Source: JAHJDO01 sp964437505 (lineage in GTDB: Bacteria; JAHJDO01). From it: 55,508 bases of DNA. This document shows, piece by piece, positions 35,029 through 43,758 of this stretch. Location of the stretch: assembly GCA_964437505.1 (NCBI GenBank), contig CAYTGU010000012.1, positions 1-55,508 on the forward strand, read 5' to 3'. The position numbers and the translations under genes are program-made. The notes beneath the pieces are model-generated. The model did not search any database. It saw only the letters and a program-made list of their open reading frames with translations, and was not told where the DNA came from. Position 1 is the stretch's first letter; every line of letters begins with the position of its first letter.

Positions 35029-35615
35029 TATTTATCCCTTTTTTTATCGATTTTTTCTCTAAGCATCAACTTAGCCCGACGATAATCAGTTCTCACTGTA
35101 GCTGGATTAATTTTAAGAATTTTAGATATCTCCTGATGAGTGAATCCTTCTACTGCGTGAAGCAGGAATGTCTCCTTGTATTTATCAGGCAAAGTACTAA
35201 TAGTTTTTTCCAAAATCTCAAGCGCTTCCTTCTCTTCTATGTTTTTCTGATTATCCTGCTTTGTAGATATTTTATCAGCGAGATTTAGTCCGCTATCCCT
35301 ATCTCGGGCATTCAAAGAGACTGTGCTTCCAGCCTGCATGTAGCGGCGGGATTTGATAAAGTTTAAGCAGTGATTTCTGACAATAGAAAAAAGCCATGTG
35401 GAAAATTTTGCTTTTGGTTCATAGAAATCCTTACCGTCAACTACCTTTATAAATATCTCCTGAAGCAAGTCCTCAGCTGATTCTTTCTCCCTGTTCAGCA
35501 TACGATATATGAAATTAAAAACAGGAAGACGGTATTTATCAAAGAGTAAGTCAAACGCTGCAGTATTTCCTTCTTTAAACATAATCATCAACTCCTGATC
35601 TGAAAATTCTCTCAT
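35028..35615 (-). CDS. ECF-type RNA polymerase sigma factor
   Basis: A 195-residue sigma-70 family factor. Region 2 is AFDLLFDKYRLPVFNFIYRM then FIKVVDGKDFYEPKAKFSTW; region 4 is LPDKYKETFLLHAVEGFTHQ then EISKILKINPATVRTDYRRA. A charged linker lies between them. I chose ATG at 35615, since the further TTG at 35639 lacks support. It follows mreD after 43 bp and is coupled to the HTH gene, so shape genes, sigma factor and GspE-fusion appear to be one transcript. Confidence 0.9.
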   Translation of the reverse strand: MREFSDQELMIMFKEGNTAAFDLLFDKYRLPVFNFIYRMLNREKESAEDLLQEIFIKVVDGKDFYEPKAKFSTWLFSIVRNHCLNFIKSRRYMQAGSTVSLNARDRDSGLNLADKISTKQDNQKNIEEKEALEILEKTISTLPDKYKETFLLHAVEGFTHQEISKILKINPATVRTDYRRAKLMLREKIDKKRDK

Positions 35616-35658
35616 TCTATCTTCCACTATGTTAAACAACTTTCTTGATCAAAGTGTT

Positions 35659-36183
35659 TCAAAATAATCTCTTTTTTATCATATAACATGTTTTAGAAAT
35701 TCTATCTCCCAGTATAAAAATGTAATCGAAGAATCTGAAAAGAATAAGGCTGGCTATTACGTTGTATAGAATAATAACCACTGTATTTTTTGCCAAGTAT
35801 AACAATGTGTTCATATTTTGATTCAGTAAGATGGATGTTGAATATAACGCGACTCTATCCACAAGACTGACTATTGCTATTATTGAAATTTTTACAAATT
35901 TCTCACTAACGAATAATCTTCTTGATAAGAACTGAGTAATCAATGCATCAACTTGTTTACAAATAAGCTGTATTCCAAAAATAGTGCCTGAAAATCCATC
36001 TGCAAAGATACCCCCAATTAATGCAACTGCTAATCCCTTGTGCATTTTTTTATCTAAATTGGCGTAAACTACTAGAATTAATAATAAATCCGGCTTTATG
36101 CCAAGAATCTCCAATTTATCAAAAACCGATGTTTGGAAAATGATTGAAAACAGAGTTAGAAAGAACCAGATAAGCAGTTTCAT
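35659..36183 (-). CDS. mreD: Rod shape-determining protein MreD
   Basis: A 174-residue membrane protein with five predicted helices, including the diagnostic KPDLLLILVVYANL and GLAVALIGGIFADGFSGTIF segments. MreD anchors the elongation complex with MreC in the inner membrane. It shares one base with mreC. The sequence itself is weakly conserved, but position after mreB and mreC makes the call firm. Confidence 0.9.
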   Translation of the reverse strand: MKLLIWFFLTLFSIIFQTSVFDKLEILGIKPDLLLILVVYANLDKKMHKGLAVALIGGIFADGFSGTIFGIQLICKQVDALITQFLSRRLFVSEKFVKISIIAIVSLVDRVALYSTSILLNQNMNTLLYLAKNTVVIILYNVIASLILFRFFDYIFILGDRISKTCYMIKKRLF

Positions 36184-36968
36184 TATTTATTTTTTATTAC
36201 TGCGACTCTATCCAAATTTCGAATATTTACATAAGGAAGAACATACACAATCTGAAAAATATCGTGTGGCTTTTTATCTATTCTAAAGACTTTGCCAACT
36301 TCTATTCCTTCAGGATATATTCCTCCTCCTTCGGAAGTATATACTTTGTTCCCTATTTTTATATTTTCTTCTACAGGTATATATTTTATAATGCAGTAAT
36401 CTCCTTTGCCTTGCATAACCCCTTTTAGTGAACTTTTGCCGACAAATACACCTAGTTTGCAATTTGGATTTAGAATAGTTATAACTCTGGTTGAGTATGC
36501 TCCCACATCCTGTGTTATTCCTACAATACCCTGTGCCGTCGCAACCGGCATGTTGTTCTCAATATTAGCCTTTTCTCCTTTATCAATTATTACAGAATCA
36601 TACAAATCTGTTATATCCTCGGCAATAATCTCCGCAAAAATAATCTGATAATTATATTTATTTTTAATCTCCAAAAGTTCTCTTAATTTCTTATTCTCTG
36701 CACGTAAAGATCTTAATAATCCTATCTCTATTGATAATCCTTCAAGCCCTTTTTCTAGGGCAGCCTCTCTAGAGCGCATCTGTCTTACAGAAAAAATGGC
36801 TCGCTTTAGATTCACACTAGATTTATATGCGGAGTTCGTTAACTTCTGAAATGGATATAAGAGATCTAAAAATACTGACTTTATATTATCTTGCGAACAA
36901 TTATAACTAATTGTGAGTATAACAATAAAGGAGCATAGAATAATAACAGGAACTAGAACACGTTTCAT
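36183..36968 (-). CDS. mreC: Rod shape-determining protein MreC
   Basis: A 261-residue bitopic protein. One N-terminal helix (VPVIILCSFIVILTISY) anchors a coiled coil (about 65-100, AENKKLRELLEIK) and the periplasmic beta-barrel domain (DSVIIDKGEKANIENNMPV, GIVGITQDVG). It links MreB to PBP2 in the cell-elongation complex. It overlaps mreB and mreD by one base each. Confidence 0.93.
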   Translation of the reverse strand: MKRVLVPVIILCSFIVILTISYNCSQDNIKSVFLDLLYPFQKLTNSAYKSSVNLKRAIFSVRQMRSREAALEKGLEGLSIEIGLLRSLRAENKKLRELLEIKNKYNYQIIFAEIIAEDITDLYDSVIIDKGEKANIENNMPVATAQGIVGITQDVGAYSTRVITILNPNCKLGVFVGKSSLKGVMQGKGDYCIIKYIPVEENIKIGNKVYTSEGGGIYPEGIEVGKVFRIDKKPHDIFQIVYVLPYVNIRNLDRVAVIKNK

Positions 36969-38014
36969 TATGTCCTATATTCAGAACGTATCAAGGCATC
37001 CTTATAAAAATCTAACTCTTCCAATACCTTGCCAGCGCCTCTCACGACAGCAGTTTTAGGATCTTCTGCTATATTGGTAGGAAGACCTGTTTCTTTAATG
37101 AGCAATTTATCTAGCCCCTTAAGAAGTGCTCCTCCTCCTGCTAATATTATTCCTCTGTCAACCAGATCTGCCGATAATTCAGGCGGAGTTCTGTCAAGGG
37201 TTGCTTTAACAGCCTCAACAATTGCAGACACAGGCTCACTCAGAGCTTCTCTTATCTCCTCAGATGACACAGATACAGTCTTAGGCAGCCCTGCAACCAA
37301 ATCTCTTCCTTTAACCTGTATTTTTCCCTCTTTGTCTGCTGGAAATGCTGAGCCTATCTTTATCTTTATATCCTCTGCTGTACGTTCCCCAATAAGAACA
37401 TTGTACGCTTTTTTGATATGCTCTATGATAGCTGCATCCATTTCATCACCGGCAACACGGATTGTCCGTCCATAAACACTACCAACAAGAGAAATAACGG
37501 CAATCTCTGTAGTTCCTCCTCCTACATCTACAACCATGCTTGCAGCCGGATCCTGCACAGGAAGCCCCGCGCCTACAGCTGCAGCCATCGGTTCTTCAAT
37601 CAGATAGACTTCCTTTGCACCGGCATGAATAGCTGAATCCTCCACAGCCCTTCTTTCTACAGCTGTTATGCCTGATGGAATAGCAACAATTACTCTTGGG
37701 CTTACAAACATTCTTCTATTATGGATTTTTGTTATAAAATGTCTTAACATTATCTCCACCACCTCGAAATCTGCAATGACCCCATCCTTTAAAGGTCTTA
37801 TTGCAGAAATATCCCCGGGCGTTCTTCCAAGCATTTTCTTTGCATCATTTCCAACAGCCAGCACTTTGCTCGTATTTCCTCTTATAGCAACAACCGATGG
37901 TTCAGAAAGAACAATGCCTTTGCCCTTTGCATATATGAGAGTAGTAGATGTTCCAAGATCTATTCCTATATCGTTTGAAAACAAATTAAAAACAGACTGA
38001 AAAATTGTATTCAT
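36968..38014 (-). CDS. mreB: Rod shape-determining protein MreB
   Basis: Actin-like ATPase that organises wall growth along the long axis. The actin-fold phosphate loops IGIDLGTSTTLIYAKGKGIV and VVDVGGGTTEIAVISL, and the adenosine motif IILAGGGALLKGLD, are present. A short membrane-binding amphipathic helix (TIFQSVFNLF) starts the 348-residue protein. First gene of mreB-mreC-mreD; a good promoter was not identified. Confidence 0.97.
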   Translation of the reverse strand: MNTIFQSVFNLFSNDIGIDLGTSTTLIYAKGKGIVLSEPSVVAIRGNTSKVLAVGNDAKKMLGRTPGDISAIRPLKDGVIADFEVVEIMLRHFITKIHNRRMFVSPRVIVAIPSGITAVERRAVEDSAIHAGAKEVYLIEEPMAAAVGAGLPVQDPAASMVVDVGGGTTEIAVISLVGSVYGRTIRVAGDEMDAAIIEHIKKAYNVLIGERTAEDIKIKIGSAFPADKEGKIQVKGRDLVAGLPKTVSVSSEEIREALSEPVSAIVEAVKATLDRTPPELSADLVDRGIILAGGGALLKGLDKLLIKETGLPTNIAEDPKTAVVRGAGKVLEELDFYKDALIRSEYRT

Positions 38015-38083
38015 TTATTCCTCCATATTATTTTTAACAATGTAACGGTATCATACAAGGCGTTTTAGGTCAATTGCTAATTC

Positions 38084-38443
38084 TTAAAACGGCTTCTTAT
38101 ATATGGGCAAAGCATGCCCTTTTACTCTACCCTCAACTTGATTCGGGCAAACAGGATTCTTGTCTATAGGATTAACAATATACGGCTTAGCGCCAGATGG
38201 ACATTTTAATTCTTCTGGAAGATATTCTGGAACTAAATCTTTCATAGTACAATCAGATCCTTTATCTCTATTGTTAGTAGCTGCCAATTTTTGCTTTGCC
38301 CATACGATTTTTCTCATATTGGTTAAACAGGTCTCCTTTCTATAAGCGACTTGATCTTTAATATAGCGAGGCACTGCCATTACACCAAGAAGCAAAATCA
38401 CAACTACAATAATTAAAAAATCTATTCTATCCAGTTTTTTCAT
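38084..38443 (-). CDS. Pseudopilin-like membrane-anchored protein
   Basis: A 119-residue protein with an N-terminal helix (FLIIVVVILLLGVMAVPRYI) and then the helix seen in type IV pilins and pseudopilins. The C-terminal CPSGAKPYIVNPIDKNPVCP loop matches pilin-like proteins of PVC-type bacteria. The usual G/FTLIE prepilin peptidase site is missing (RIDF instead), so processing may not happen. It overlaps the TPR gene by 4 bp. It is likely to belong with the GspE-fusion system, but this is inference. Confidence 0.6.
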   Translation of the reverse strand: MKKLDRIDFLIIVVVILLLGVMAVPRYIKDQVAYRKETCLTNMRKIVWAKQKLAATNNRDKGSDCTMKDLVPEYLPEELKCPSGAKPYIVNPIDKNPVCPNQVEGRVKGHALPIYKKPF

Positions 38444-39177
38444 GGATACATCTCATCTTTAACTGTTTCGCCCATTTGTTCCATTTTAATATGTTTTTTC
38501 ATCTTCTTTATGTGTCTTTGGGCAACTTCAGACTCTGATGCATTTTTATATCCTTTTCCCTTAACAGATTTCCATGTTTCCAATGACTTTTGCCAATTAT
38601 GCTGCTTCGCATAGCTATGGGCAAGAATGTGAGATACATACATTGGATGGTCTTTACACTGTCCGGCTAATGTAAAGTACTTAGCAGCTTCCGCATATAA
38701 TTTCAACTTATGGTAATAAACCCATCCGCACTCAAAGAACAGGTCATACTTATCTTGATTAAACTTTATGCCTTCTTTTAATATATTGATATCTGCCCAA
38801 TAACATTTTTCTTTTATTTCAGGATCCTTTACAGCTGCGCTAAGGTTGTATCCAATATTCCATCCCCACAAGATCCATGCATCAAGAAAGCGCGGATCAA
38901 GCTTTGTAATCATTCTGTAAAGTGGGAACATTTTCTCCTGCTGCTGGTGATCCCAGTAGTAATCTATTCTAATCCACATTAAATCTACAACAATATCCTT
39001 GAAACCAAAGAGAAATTGCCCCAAGAATTCTCCTGCCGGAGCAGTAAACAATTTTCTCTCTGGATGTAATTTATCCAAATCCCTGTCTATACTGCGCTGT
39101 AAAGGAACGACTATAACCAGCAATATCAAAATAATAAAAAGAAGTATAAAATGCCTTTTTTGAGGTCTAAGTCTCAT
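38440..39177 (-). CDS. Membrane-anchored TPR protein
   Basis: A 245-residue protein with one N-terminal helix (FILLFIILILLVIVVPL), then soluble helices in TPR-like pairs: LDPRFLDAWILWGWNIG, KYDLFFECGWVYYHKLK, LYAEAAKYFTLAG and VSHILAHSYAKQHNWQKSL. Such proteins scaffold others outside the membrane. It overlaps the pseudopilin and ABC-2 permease genes by 4 bp on each side, implying a three-gene unit whose job is unclear. Confidence 0.75.
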   Translation of the reverse strand: MRLRPQKRHFILLFIILILLVIVVPLQRSIDRDLDKLHPERKLFTAPAGEFLGQFLFGFKDIVVDLMWIRIDYYWDHQQQEKMFPLYRMITKLDPRFLDAWILWGWNIGYNLSAAVKDPEIKEKCYWADINILKEGIKFNQDKYDLFFECGWVYYHKLKLYAEAAKYFTLAGQCKDHPMYVSHILAHSYAKQHNWQKSLETWKSVKGKGYKNASESEVAQRHIKKMKKHIKMEQMGETVKDEMYP

Positions 39178-39932
39178 ACTTCTCGTTTCCTAAAAAACAA
39201 TATGGCAAGAAGCGTAAATATTATCATGTAGTTTAGTCCATAAACAGTAACTTTAAGTATGTGTAGGCCTGATACTGCTGTGCCATGAATAATATCACGA
39301 TTTATGTTGAAATTAGTGAAATTTGGAAAAAGGTAATATGCTCCTTCAAGAACGAATTTTAATACTATGCTGCCTTTTTGCGCCAGATGTTTAAGATACT
39401 CAAATATATTTCCTACAATGTAGAGAAATACTGTTAAAGTTACGCTTATTGTTGTAGTGGCAAATGTTGAAAACATAATAGCAATAGAACTAAGTAGCGA
39501 TAAACTAATAAAGATTAGAAACATAGCTTTAAATATTTCAAAATTCAGCGCATGCTCTTTGAGATAAAGCACACCTAAAAAAACAATGCTCATAAAACAG
39601 AGATTGATAAGTAGGGCAAACATTGTGCCAACTAGTTTCCCTAAAATAAGCTCATATCTGTGAACTGGTTTAGAAAGCACAGTGTATATTGTCTTTTTTT
39701 CCAGTTCTTCAGTAATCATTTTTGCACCTAAAAAAATTGCAATAAACAAGCCAAAGAATACTATGAAGAAAAACCCCATATCTTTAATCATTTTCATCTC
39801 TTCCCGCGGAGTAAAAAACGAAAACATCTTTGTGCTTCCAATAGTGACCAGAGCAAAGATCAACATAATGTTGAACATCTTTCCTCTCAACGCTTCTTTA
39901 AAGGTGTTTTTTGCAATTGCAATGATTCTCAT
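39174..39932 (-). CDS. ABC-2 type permease subunit
   Basis: A 252-residue membrane protein with six predicted helices and the ABC-2 permease features: NTFKEALRGKMF at the N-terminus and ELEKKTIYTVLSKPVHRYEL, the coupling loop of NosY/CcmB-like exporters. No ATPase gene is adjacent, so it relies on a subunit encoded elsewhere. It lies 29 bp after bioD and overlaps the TPR gene by 4 bp. Confidence 0.85.
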   Translation of the reverse strand: MRIIAIAKNTFKEALRGKMFNIMLIFALVTIGSTKMFSFFTPREEMKMIKDMGFFFIVFFGLFIAIFLGAKMITEELEKKTIYTVLSKPVHRYELILGKLVGTMFALLINLCFMSIVFLGVLYLKEHALNFEIFKAMFLIFISLSLLSSIAIMFSTFATTTISVTLTVFLYIVGNIFEYLKHLAQKGSIVLKFVLEGAYYLFPNFTNFNINRDIIHGTAVSGLHILKVTVYGLNYMIIFTLLAILFFRKREV

Positions 39933-39961
39933 TGTTTTCTCCTCTTAAGGTTTTGCAACTC

Positions 39962-40660
39962 CTAGATATTATTGTATAAAATCTTTTTAATGTCTACATA
40001 TTTGTTGACAACATCATCCATGTTTTTACGTCCCGAAGTATATGGTACCACACCCAGTATCGGTACCTTCCCGAAGGTTTTTATAGTCTGCGGATTAGTT
40101 TTCTCAGATATTTGGATATTCCTGCTAGTCCTATTTATAATAATGCCTATTACCTTAAGTCCTGATCTTCGCGCATAATCCAGAGTCAGGAGAGTATGGT
40201 TAATACTTCCCAGCTCTGCTCTTGCAACAACTATAACGGGAAGCTTCATATCTCCGGCAAGATCAGAAATCATGTAATTGGATGTTATTGGCACAAGGAA
40301 TCCACCACATCCTTCAACGATTAAAAAATCGTATTTATTCGTAAGGTTTCTAAAAGAGGCAAGTATTTTTTTCTTGTATATTTTCTTTCCTTCAAGCTTC
40401 GCAGCGACATACGGGGCTAAAGGATGTTGTAATATATAGGGATTGATATGGCTATAAGTGTCCTGAATTTTACTCATTCTGATCAGATATTCAGTATCCT
40501 TCCCAACAAGTTTGCCCTTTTTATATTCCCCACCTGTCTCAACAGGTTTCATAACGCCCACATTTATTCCCATGTTAGAAAATAGTCGAGCCAACCCCCC
40601 AGCTATAAGGGTTTTGCCGACTTCAGTATCAGTTCCAGTGATAAAAACACCTTTTCTCAT
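39962..40660 (-). CDS. bioD: Dethiobiotin synthetase
   Basis: Forms the ureido ring of dethiobiotin from DAPA, CO2 and ATP. The P-loop is ITGTDTEVGKTLIAGGLA; MKPVETGG and FLIVEGCGGFLVPI carry the substrate-binding residues. At 232 residues it is standard. Last gene of bioH-bioC-bioD, overlapping bioC by 4 bp. bioF, bioA and bioB are not seen in the window, so the later genes must lie elsewhere. Confidence 0.94.
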   Translation of the reverse strand: MRKGVFITGTDTEVGKTLIAGGLARLFSNMGINVGVMKPVETGGEYKKGKLVGKDTEYLIRMSKIQDTYSHINPYILQHPLAPYVAAKLEGKKIYKKKILASFRNLTNKYDFLIVEGCGGFLVPITSNYMISDLAGDMKLPVIVVARAELGSINHTLLTLDYARRSGLKVIGIIINRTSRNIQISEKTNPQTIKTFGKVPILGVVPYTSGRKNMDDVVNKYVDIKKILYNNI

Positions 40661-41448
40661 TTTTGGCCTTGTGCAATCAATATGTCGTAAGTTGCAAAAA
40701 TCTTATTATTTCTAGAATATCTTTTTATATACATCTCTTCCATTTTGTCCATTAATCTCCTGCTGCCCAATCCATTTCCTAAGCTGTATAGGTGATTGTG
40801 AGACCCTATAGACTTAAGATAGGTCAATAAACTCATAACATTATCATAATGGATTCTTTCTGTGATTTTTCGCACATCAACTCCTTTAAATTTACTAAGA
40901 AGACTGATAACTTTCTTCTCATCAATAAAATCAATACAATGAGAATTAGGGCGCGTACCTATAATATTATGCGCCTCTATAAAGGAACTACCAAGTTCGC
41001 ACAATGTCTCTCCTCCAAACATTGAAAAAAGGAATCTTCCACCCGGTTTTATAACTCTATGCAACTCATCTATCCCTCTGGAATAGTTTTCCATCCACTG
41101 ATATGCAGAATTCGAAATTAGTATATCAAACATTTCGTTTTTATACGGCAAAAACTCAGCATCTGCCTGCATGAAATTAGTTCCGTTAATACGTTTTTTT
41201 GCTGAGGATATTTTGACCATTCCAAAGGCAATATCAACAGCATATATTTTTGCGTTCGGAAACGCACACTGAAGCTTATCAACGAGATAAGCAGTCCCTG
41301 TTCCTACATCCAGTATTCTCAAAGCACATTTAGACTTATCCTGCATTGACATCAGTATATCTGCTATCTTAAACTGTAGTTTAGCAATATCATCGTACAT
41401 TAGGGCACTTTTTGAAAATGAGGATTTTGTCCTATGTTTAAAATTCAT
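40657..41448 (-). CDS. bioC: Malonyl-ACP O-methyltransferase
   Basis: Methylates malonyl-ACP to disguise it as a fatty-acid primer for pimelate synthesis. SAM motif I is RILDVGTGTAYL; QADAEFLPYKNEMFDILIS and LHRVIKPGGRFLFSMFGG are the later class I methyltransferase motifs, and the N-terminus AKxS-type (SFSKSALMYDDIA) fits BioC. Overlaps with bioH (11 bp) and bioD (4 bp) support biotin function over other methyltransferases. Confidence 0.9.
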   Translation of the reverse strand: MNFKHRTKSSFSKSALMYDDIAKLQFKIADILMSMQDKSKCALRILDVGTGTAYLVDKLQCAFPNAKIYAVDIAFGMVKISSAKKRINGTNFMQADAEFLPYKNEMFDILISNSAYQWMENYSRGIDELHRVIKPGGRFLFSMFGGETLCELGSSFIEAHNIIGTRPNSHCIDFIDEKKVISLLSKFKGVDVRKITERIHYDNVMSLLTYLKSIGSHNHLYSLGNGLGSRRLMDKMEEMYIKRYSRNNKIFATYDILIAQGQK

Positions 41449-42187
41449 AATCTCTCAAAAATCCATCCAATAAACTATTAAACTCCTCATGTTTCGTTAC
41501 AAATGGAACATGTTCTGCACTCTCAAATGCATGAAGAACAGAATTTTTTATTTTACTATGCAGGTAATCTGCGCAAGCATAAGGACATACCATATCCCTT
41601 TTTCCGTGAATTATGAGAGTGGGAACTGCTATAGAGTGCAATTTACTTCTTAAATCACAATCTCTGAGCAATAATAAATTCTGAAGAGTTCTGTTTTTAT
41701 CAGACATGTTTGACGATTTCTTTATTAAATTCAAATCTTCTTTCCTAAAATCTGCATTCTTTAAAATAAGACTTGCAAAATTGCCCAGCATTCTCACGGG
41801 TGATTTCCTGAACTTGTTGATAAAGCTTTGCATGACAGCGTTTGATATACCCGCATCATAATCCTCTGAAGCAACAAATTTTGCAGGAGTGCTCACAAGA
41901 ACAAGTTTCTTCACATACTCAGGGTATTGAAATGCAAAATTAATAGCAATCATGCCACCCATCGACCAACCAACCAGATTAATGCTGTTTAAATTTGATT
42001 TTTTTATAATTCCAAGCAAGTGTTCTGTATATACTCTTATGCGATCATCAGAGCCATTAGCCTCTCCTTCAGGAGATACAGCAAGAGTCCTGTAGTTTTG
42101 GTTGAAATATTCTACTTGATATTTCCAGATACTCTTATCCATTCCCCAGCCAGGAATAAATAAAAGAGGAGGGCATAAATTAGTCAT
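41438..42187 (-). CDS. bioH: Pimeloyl-ACP methyl ester esterase, BioH-like
   Basis: A 249-residue alpha/beta hydrolase. FIPGWGMDKSIWKYQ opens the fold. The nucleophile Ser is in VGWSMGGMIA, the Asp follows in LIIHGKRDMVCPY and the His in AEHVPFV. It overlaps bioC by 11 bp, as expected for the pair that makes and removes the pimeloyl methyl ester. A terminator hairpin (42221-42248) separates it from the zinc-ribbon gene upstream. The BioH name depends on this context; BioG/BioK-type alternatives are sequence-unrelated. Confidence 0.85.
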   Translation of the reverse strand: MTNLCPPLLFIPGWGMDKSIWKYQVEYFNQNYRTLAVSPEGEANGSDDRIRVYTEHLLGIIKKSNLNSINLVGWSMGGMIAINFAFQYPEYVKKLVLVSTPAKFVASEDYDAGISNAVMQSFINKFRKSPVRMLGNFASLILKNADFRKEDLNLIKKSSNMSDKNRTLQNLLLLRDCDLRSKLHSIAVPTLIIHGKRDMVCPYACADYLHSKIKNSVLHAFESAEHVPFVTKHEEFNSLLDGFLRDYEF

Positions 42188-42220
42188 CTGTATTCAATTA
42201 TATATTCTCTAAAATAAAGA

Positions 42221-42248
42221 TGCCGCAGATAAAATCTTATCTGCGGCA
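42221..42248 (-). terminator. Rho-independent terminator of the envelope operon
   Basis: Perfect 12-bp stem (TGCCGCAGATAA and complement) with a 4-base loop. On the minus strand it is followed by TCTTTATTTT, after the DUF5679 stop and before bioH. The stem could work in both directions. Confidence 0.8.
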
Positions 42249-42269
42249 CACAAAACAAAAGACAGGTAA

Positions 42270-42413
42270 TTATTTTTTACCCATTATCCGATACATACCA
42301 GTACCGCAACTTGGACAAACGCCTTTCATTGCTTTTCTGCCATTCTTCATTGTAACTTCCTTGGCATCTTTCATTTCTTTCTTAGCCTTGCACTTCACAC
42401 AATAAGCTTCCAT
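42270..42413 (-). CDS. DUF5679 zinc-ribbon protein
   Basis: A 47-residue protein with MEAYCVKCKAKKEM and GVCPSCGTGMYRI, two CxxC pairs forming a zinc ribbon, matching the DUF5679 family. AAGGAG precedes the ATG. It lies 68 bp after the YhcH gene and is followed by a clear terminator. The family is of unknown role; nucleic-acid binding is possible. Confidence 0.9.
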   Translation of the reverse strand: MEAYCVKCKAKKEMKDAKEVTMKNGRKAMKGVCPSCGTGMYRIMGKK

Positions 42414-42481
42414 ACTACATCTCCTTATGTTATTGTTTTTAACACAACGTTAGCTTAAGTTTATCATACCGGAACTAAAAG

Positions 42482-42940
42482 TCAATCTAATTGTAATTTT
42501 ACTACTACCTTCTTTATCAACTCAGGACTGTTTCCAACCATAAGGGAAGGCATATGTGCGTCTTGAGGGAACAATGCGACAAAGGTATCAGGATATATAT
42601 CAATCTTTGCCGGGCAGTTATCAGGACAATTATAAAACTCTGCGTCTTTCGATTCATCATATTTTACATCAGCTAAAAGTGTATCGGTAGGAAACCACTC
42701 TATTCTTTCTCGACCAGATATTACTGTTTGAATATCAACATACTTCCGATGTGCTTCAAGAACAGCCTTTTCTGAATCACGCGTTTCATAGCTCATGACC
42801 AGCGCAAAAATTTCTTTGCCTTTCAGCGGATATTCCCCGTCTTTAATATCAGGTGTTAGTGACATTAAAAATTCAAAAGCCGTCTTCCATCCCTTCCCAA
42901 AATGATACTTTTCCCAATTCTCCAAGCGATCAACTATCAT
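42482..42940 (-). CDS. YhcH/YjgK/YiaL (DUF386) family protein
   Basis: A 152-residue beta-sandwich protein. The conserved EAHRKYVDIQTVISGRERIE segment and FALFPQDAHMPSL-type end (TFVALFPQDAHMPSL) define the family, whose members bind metal or sugar and associate with sialic acid or beta-galactoside use. It lies 31 bp after rdgB. The substrate cannot be stated. Confidence 0.9.
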   Translation of the reverse strand: MIVDRLENWEKYHFGKGWKTAFEFLMSLTPDIKDGEYPLKGKEIFALVMSYETRDSEKAVLEAHRKYVDIQTVISGRERIEWFPTDTLLADVKYDESKDAEFYNCPDNCPAKIDIYPDTFVALFPQDAHMPSLMVGNSPELIKKVVVKLQLD

Positions 42941-42971
42941 ATTAGATATCTTCCTTGTTTTCTAATCTCAA

Positions 42972-43562
42972 TTATAGTTTCTCCTCAAGAAACTTTTTTG
43001 TTTCCAAAAATGCTTTTGCTCTGTGGCTTATTTTGTTTTTTATCTCAGAACCTAATTCTGCAAATGTCTTATTGTATTCTGGGATAATGAAGAGAGGATC
43101 ATATCCAAAACCTGTTTTGCCTTTAGGTTCAAAAGCGATTATCCCTTCACAGGTTCCTTTTATAATTTTCTTTACTTTACCTTTGTCTGCAATTGCAACA
43201 ATACATACAAACCGTGCCGTGCGATGCTTAGGATGAACATATTCCATGAGTTCAAGAAGCTTCTTGTTATTATCATCGTAGGTTGCATCTTTACCTGCAA
43301 AACGCGAAGAATAAACTCCTGGTCGTCCTTCCAAAGCGTCAACCTCTAATCCTGAATCATCAGCAATAGCCAACTGTTGCGTGAATTTACTTACAACAAG
43401 AGCCTTTTTCGCGGCATTTTCTTCCAGAGTCGCACCGTCTTCTTCAACCTCCTCTAATCCAGGGAAATCTAACGCAGACGAGATTTCTACTATTAAATCA
43501 CCTAAAATCTTCTTAATCTCTTTTATTTTATATCTGTTTCTTGTTGCCAGAACTATATTCAC
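42972..43562 (-). CDS. rdgB: dITP/XTP pyrophosphatase
   Basis: House-cleaning enzyme that hydrolyses non-canonical purine NTPs (ITP, dITP, XTP). The substrate motifs are LATRNRYKIKEI (T-x-N-x-x-K), LAIADDSGLEVDAL, GKTGFGYDPLFI and ISHRAKAF. At 196 residues it is standard. It follows the DUF3553 gene by one base, in the envelope operon. Confidence 0.95.
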   Translation of the reverse strand: MNIVLATRNRYKIKEIKKILGDLIVEISSALDFPGLEEVEEDGATLEENAAKKALVVSKFTQQLAIADDSGLEVDALEGRPGVYSSRFAGKDATYDDNNKKLLELMEYVHPKHRTARFVCIVAIADKGKVKKIIKGTCEGIIAFEPKGKTGFGYDPLFIIPEYNKTFAELGSEIKNKISHRAKAFLETKKFLEEKL

Positions 43563-43563
43563 T

Positions 43564-43758
43564 CTACTTACCTTTTATCTTCTCAAGCTTTGCATACTTA
43601 GTAAGCAAAAGACGCTTCTGATTGTCATTGTCAAAATGAACTGTTATTTTTAAACTCTCTCCAACTCCGCTATGATCAATAACAGTTCCCTTTCCCCATT
43701 TTGGGTGCATCACCCTATTGCCAATACTATATTCTCGTTTAAGAATATGCTTAGTCAT
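43564..43758 (-). CDS. Stand-alone UvrD/PcrA C-terminal domain (DUF3553-like)
   Basis: A 64-residue protein: RVMHPKWGKGTVIDHSGVGE, KITVHFDNDNQKRLLLTKYA and LEKIKGK are the Tudor-like tail normally at the C-terminus of UvrD/PcrA helicases, which binds RNA polymerase. Here it is a separate gene, overlapping the DUF374 gene by 4 bp. It may bind RNA polymerase on its own. Confidence 0.85.
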   Translation of the reverse strand: MTKHILKREYSIGNRVMHPKWGKGTVIDHSGVGESLKITVHFDNDNQKRLLLTKYAKLEKIKGK

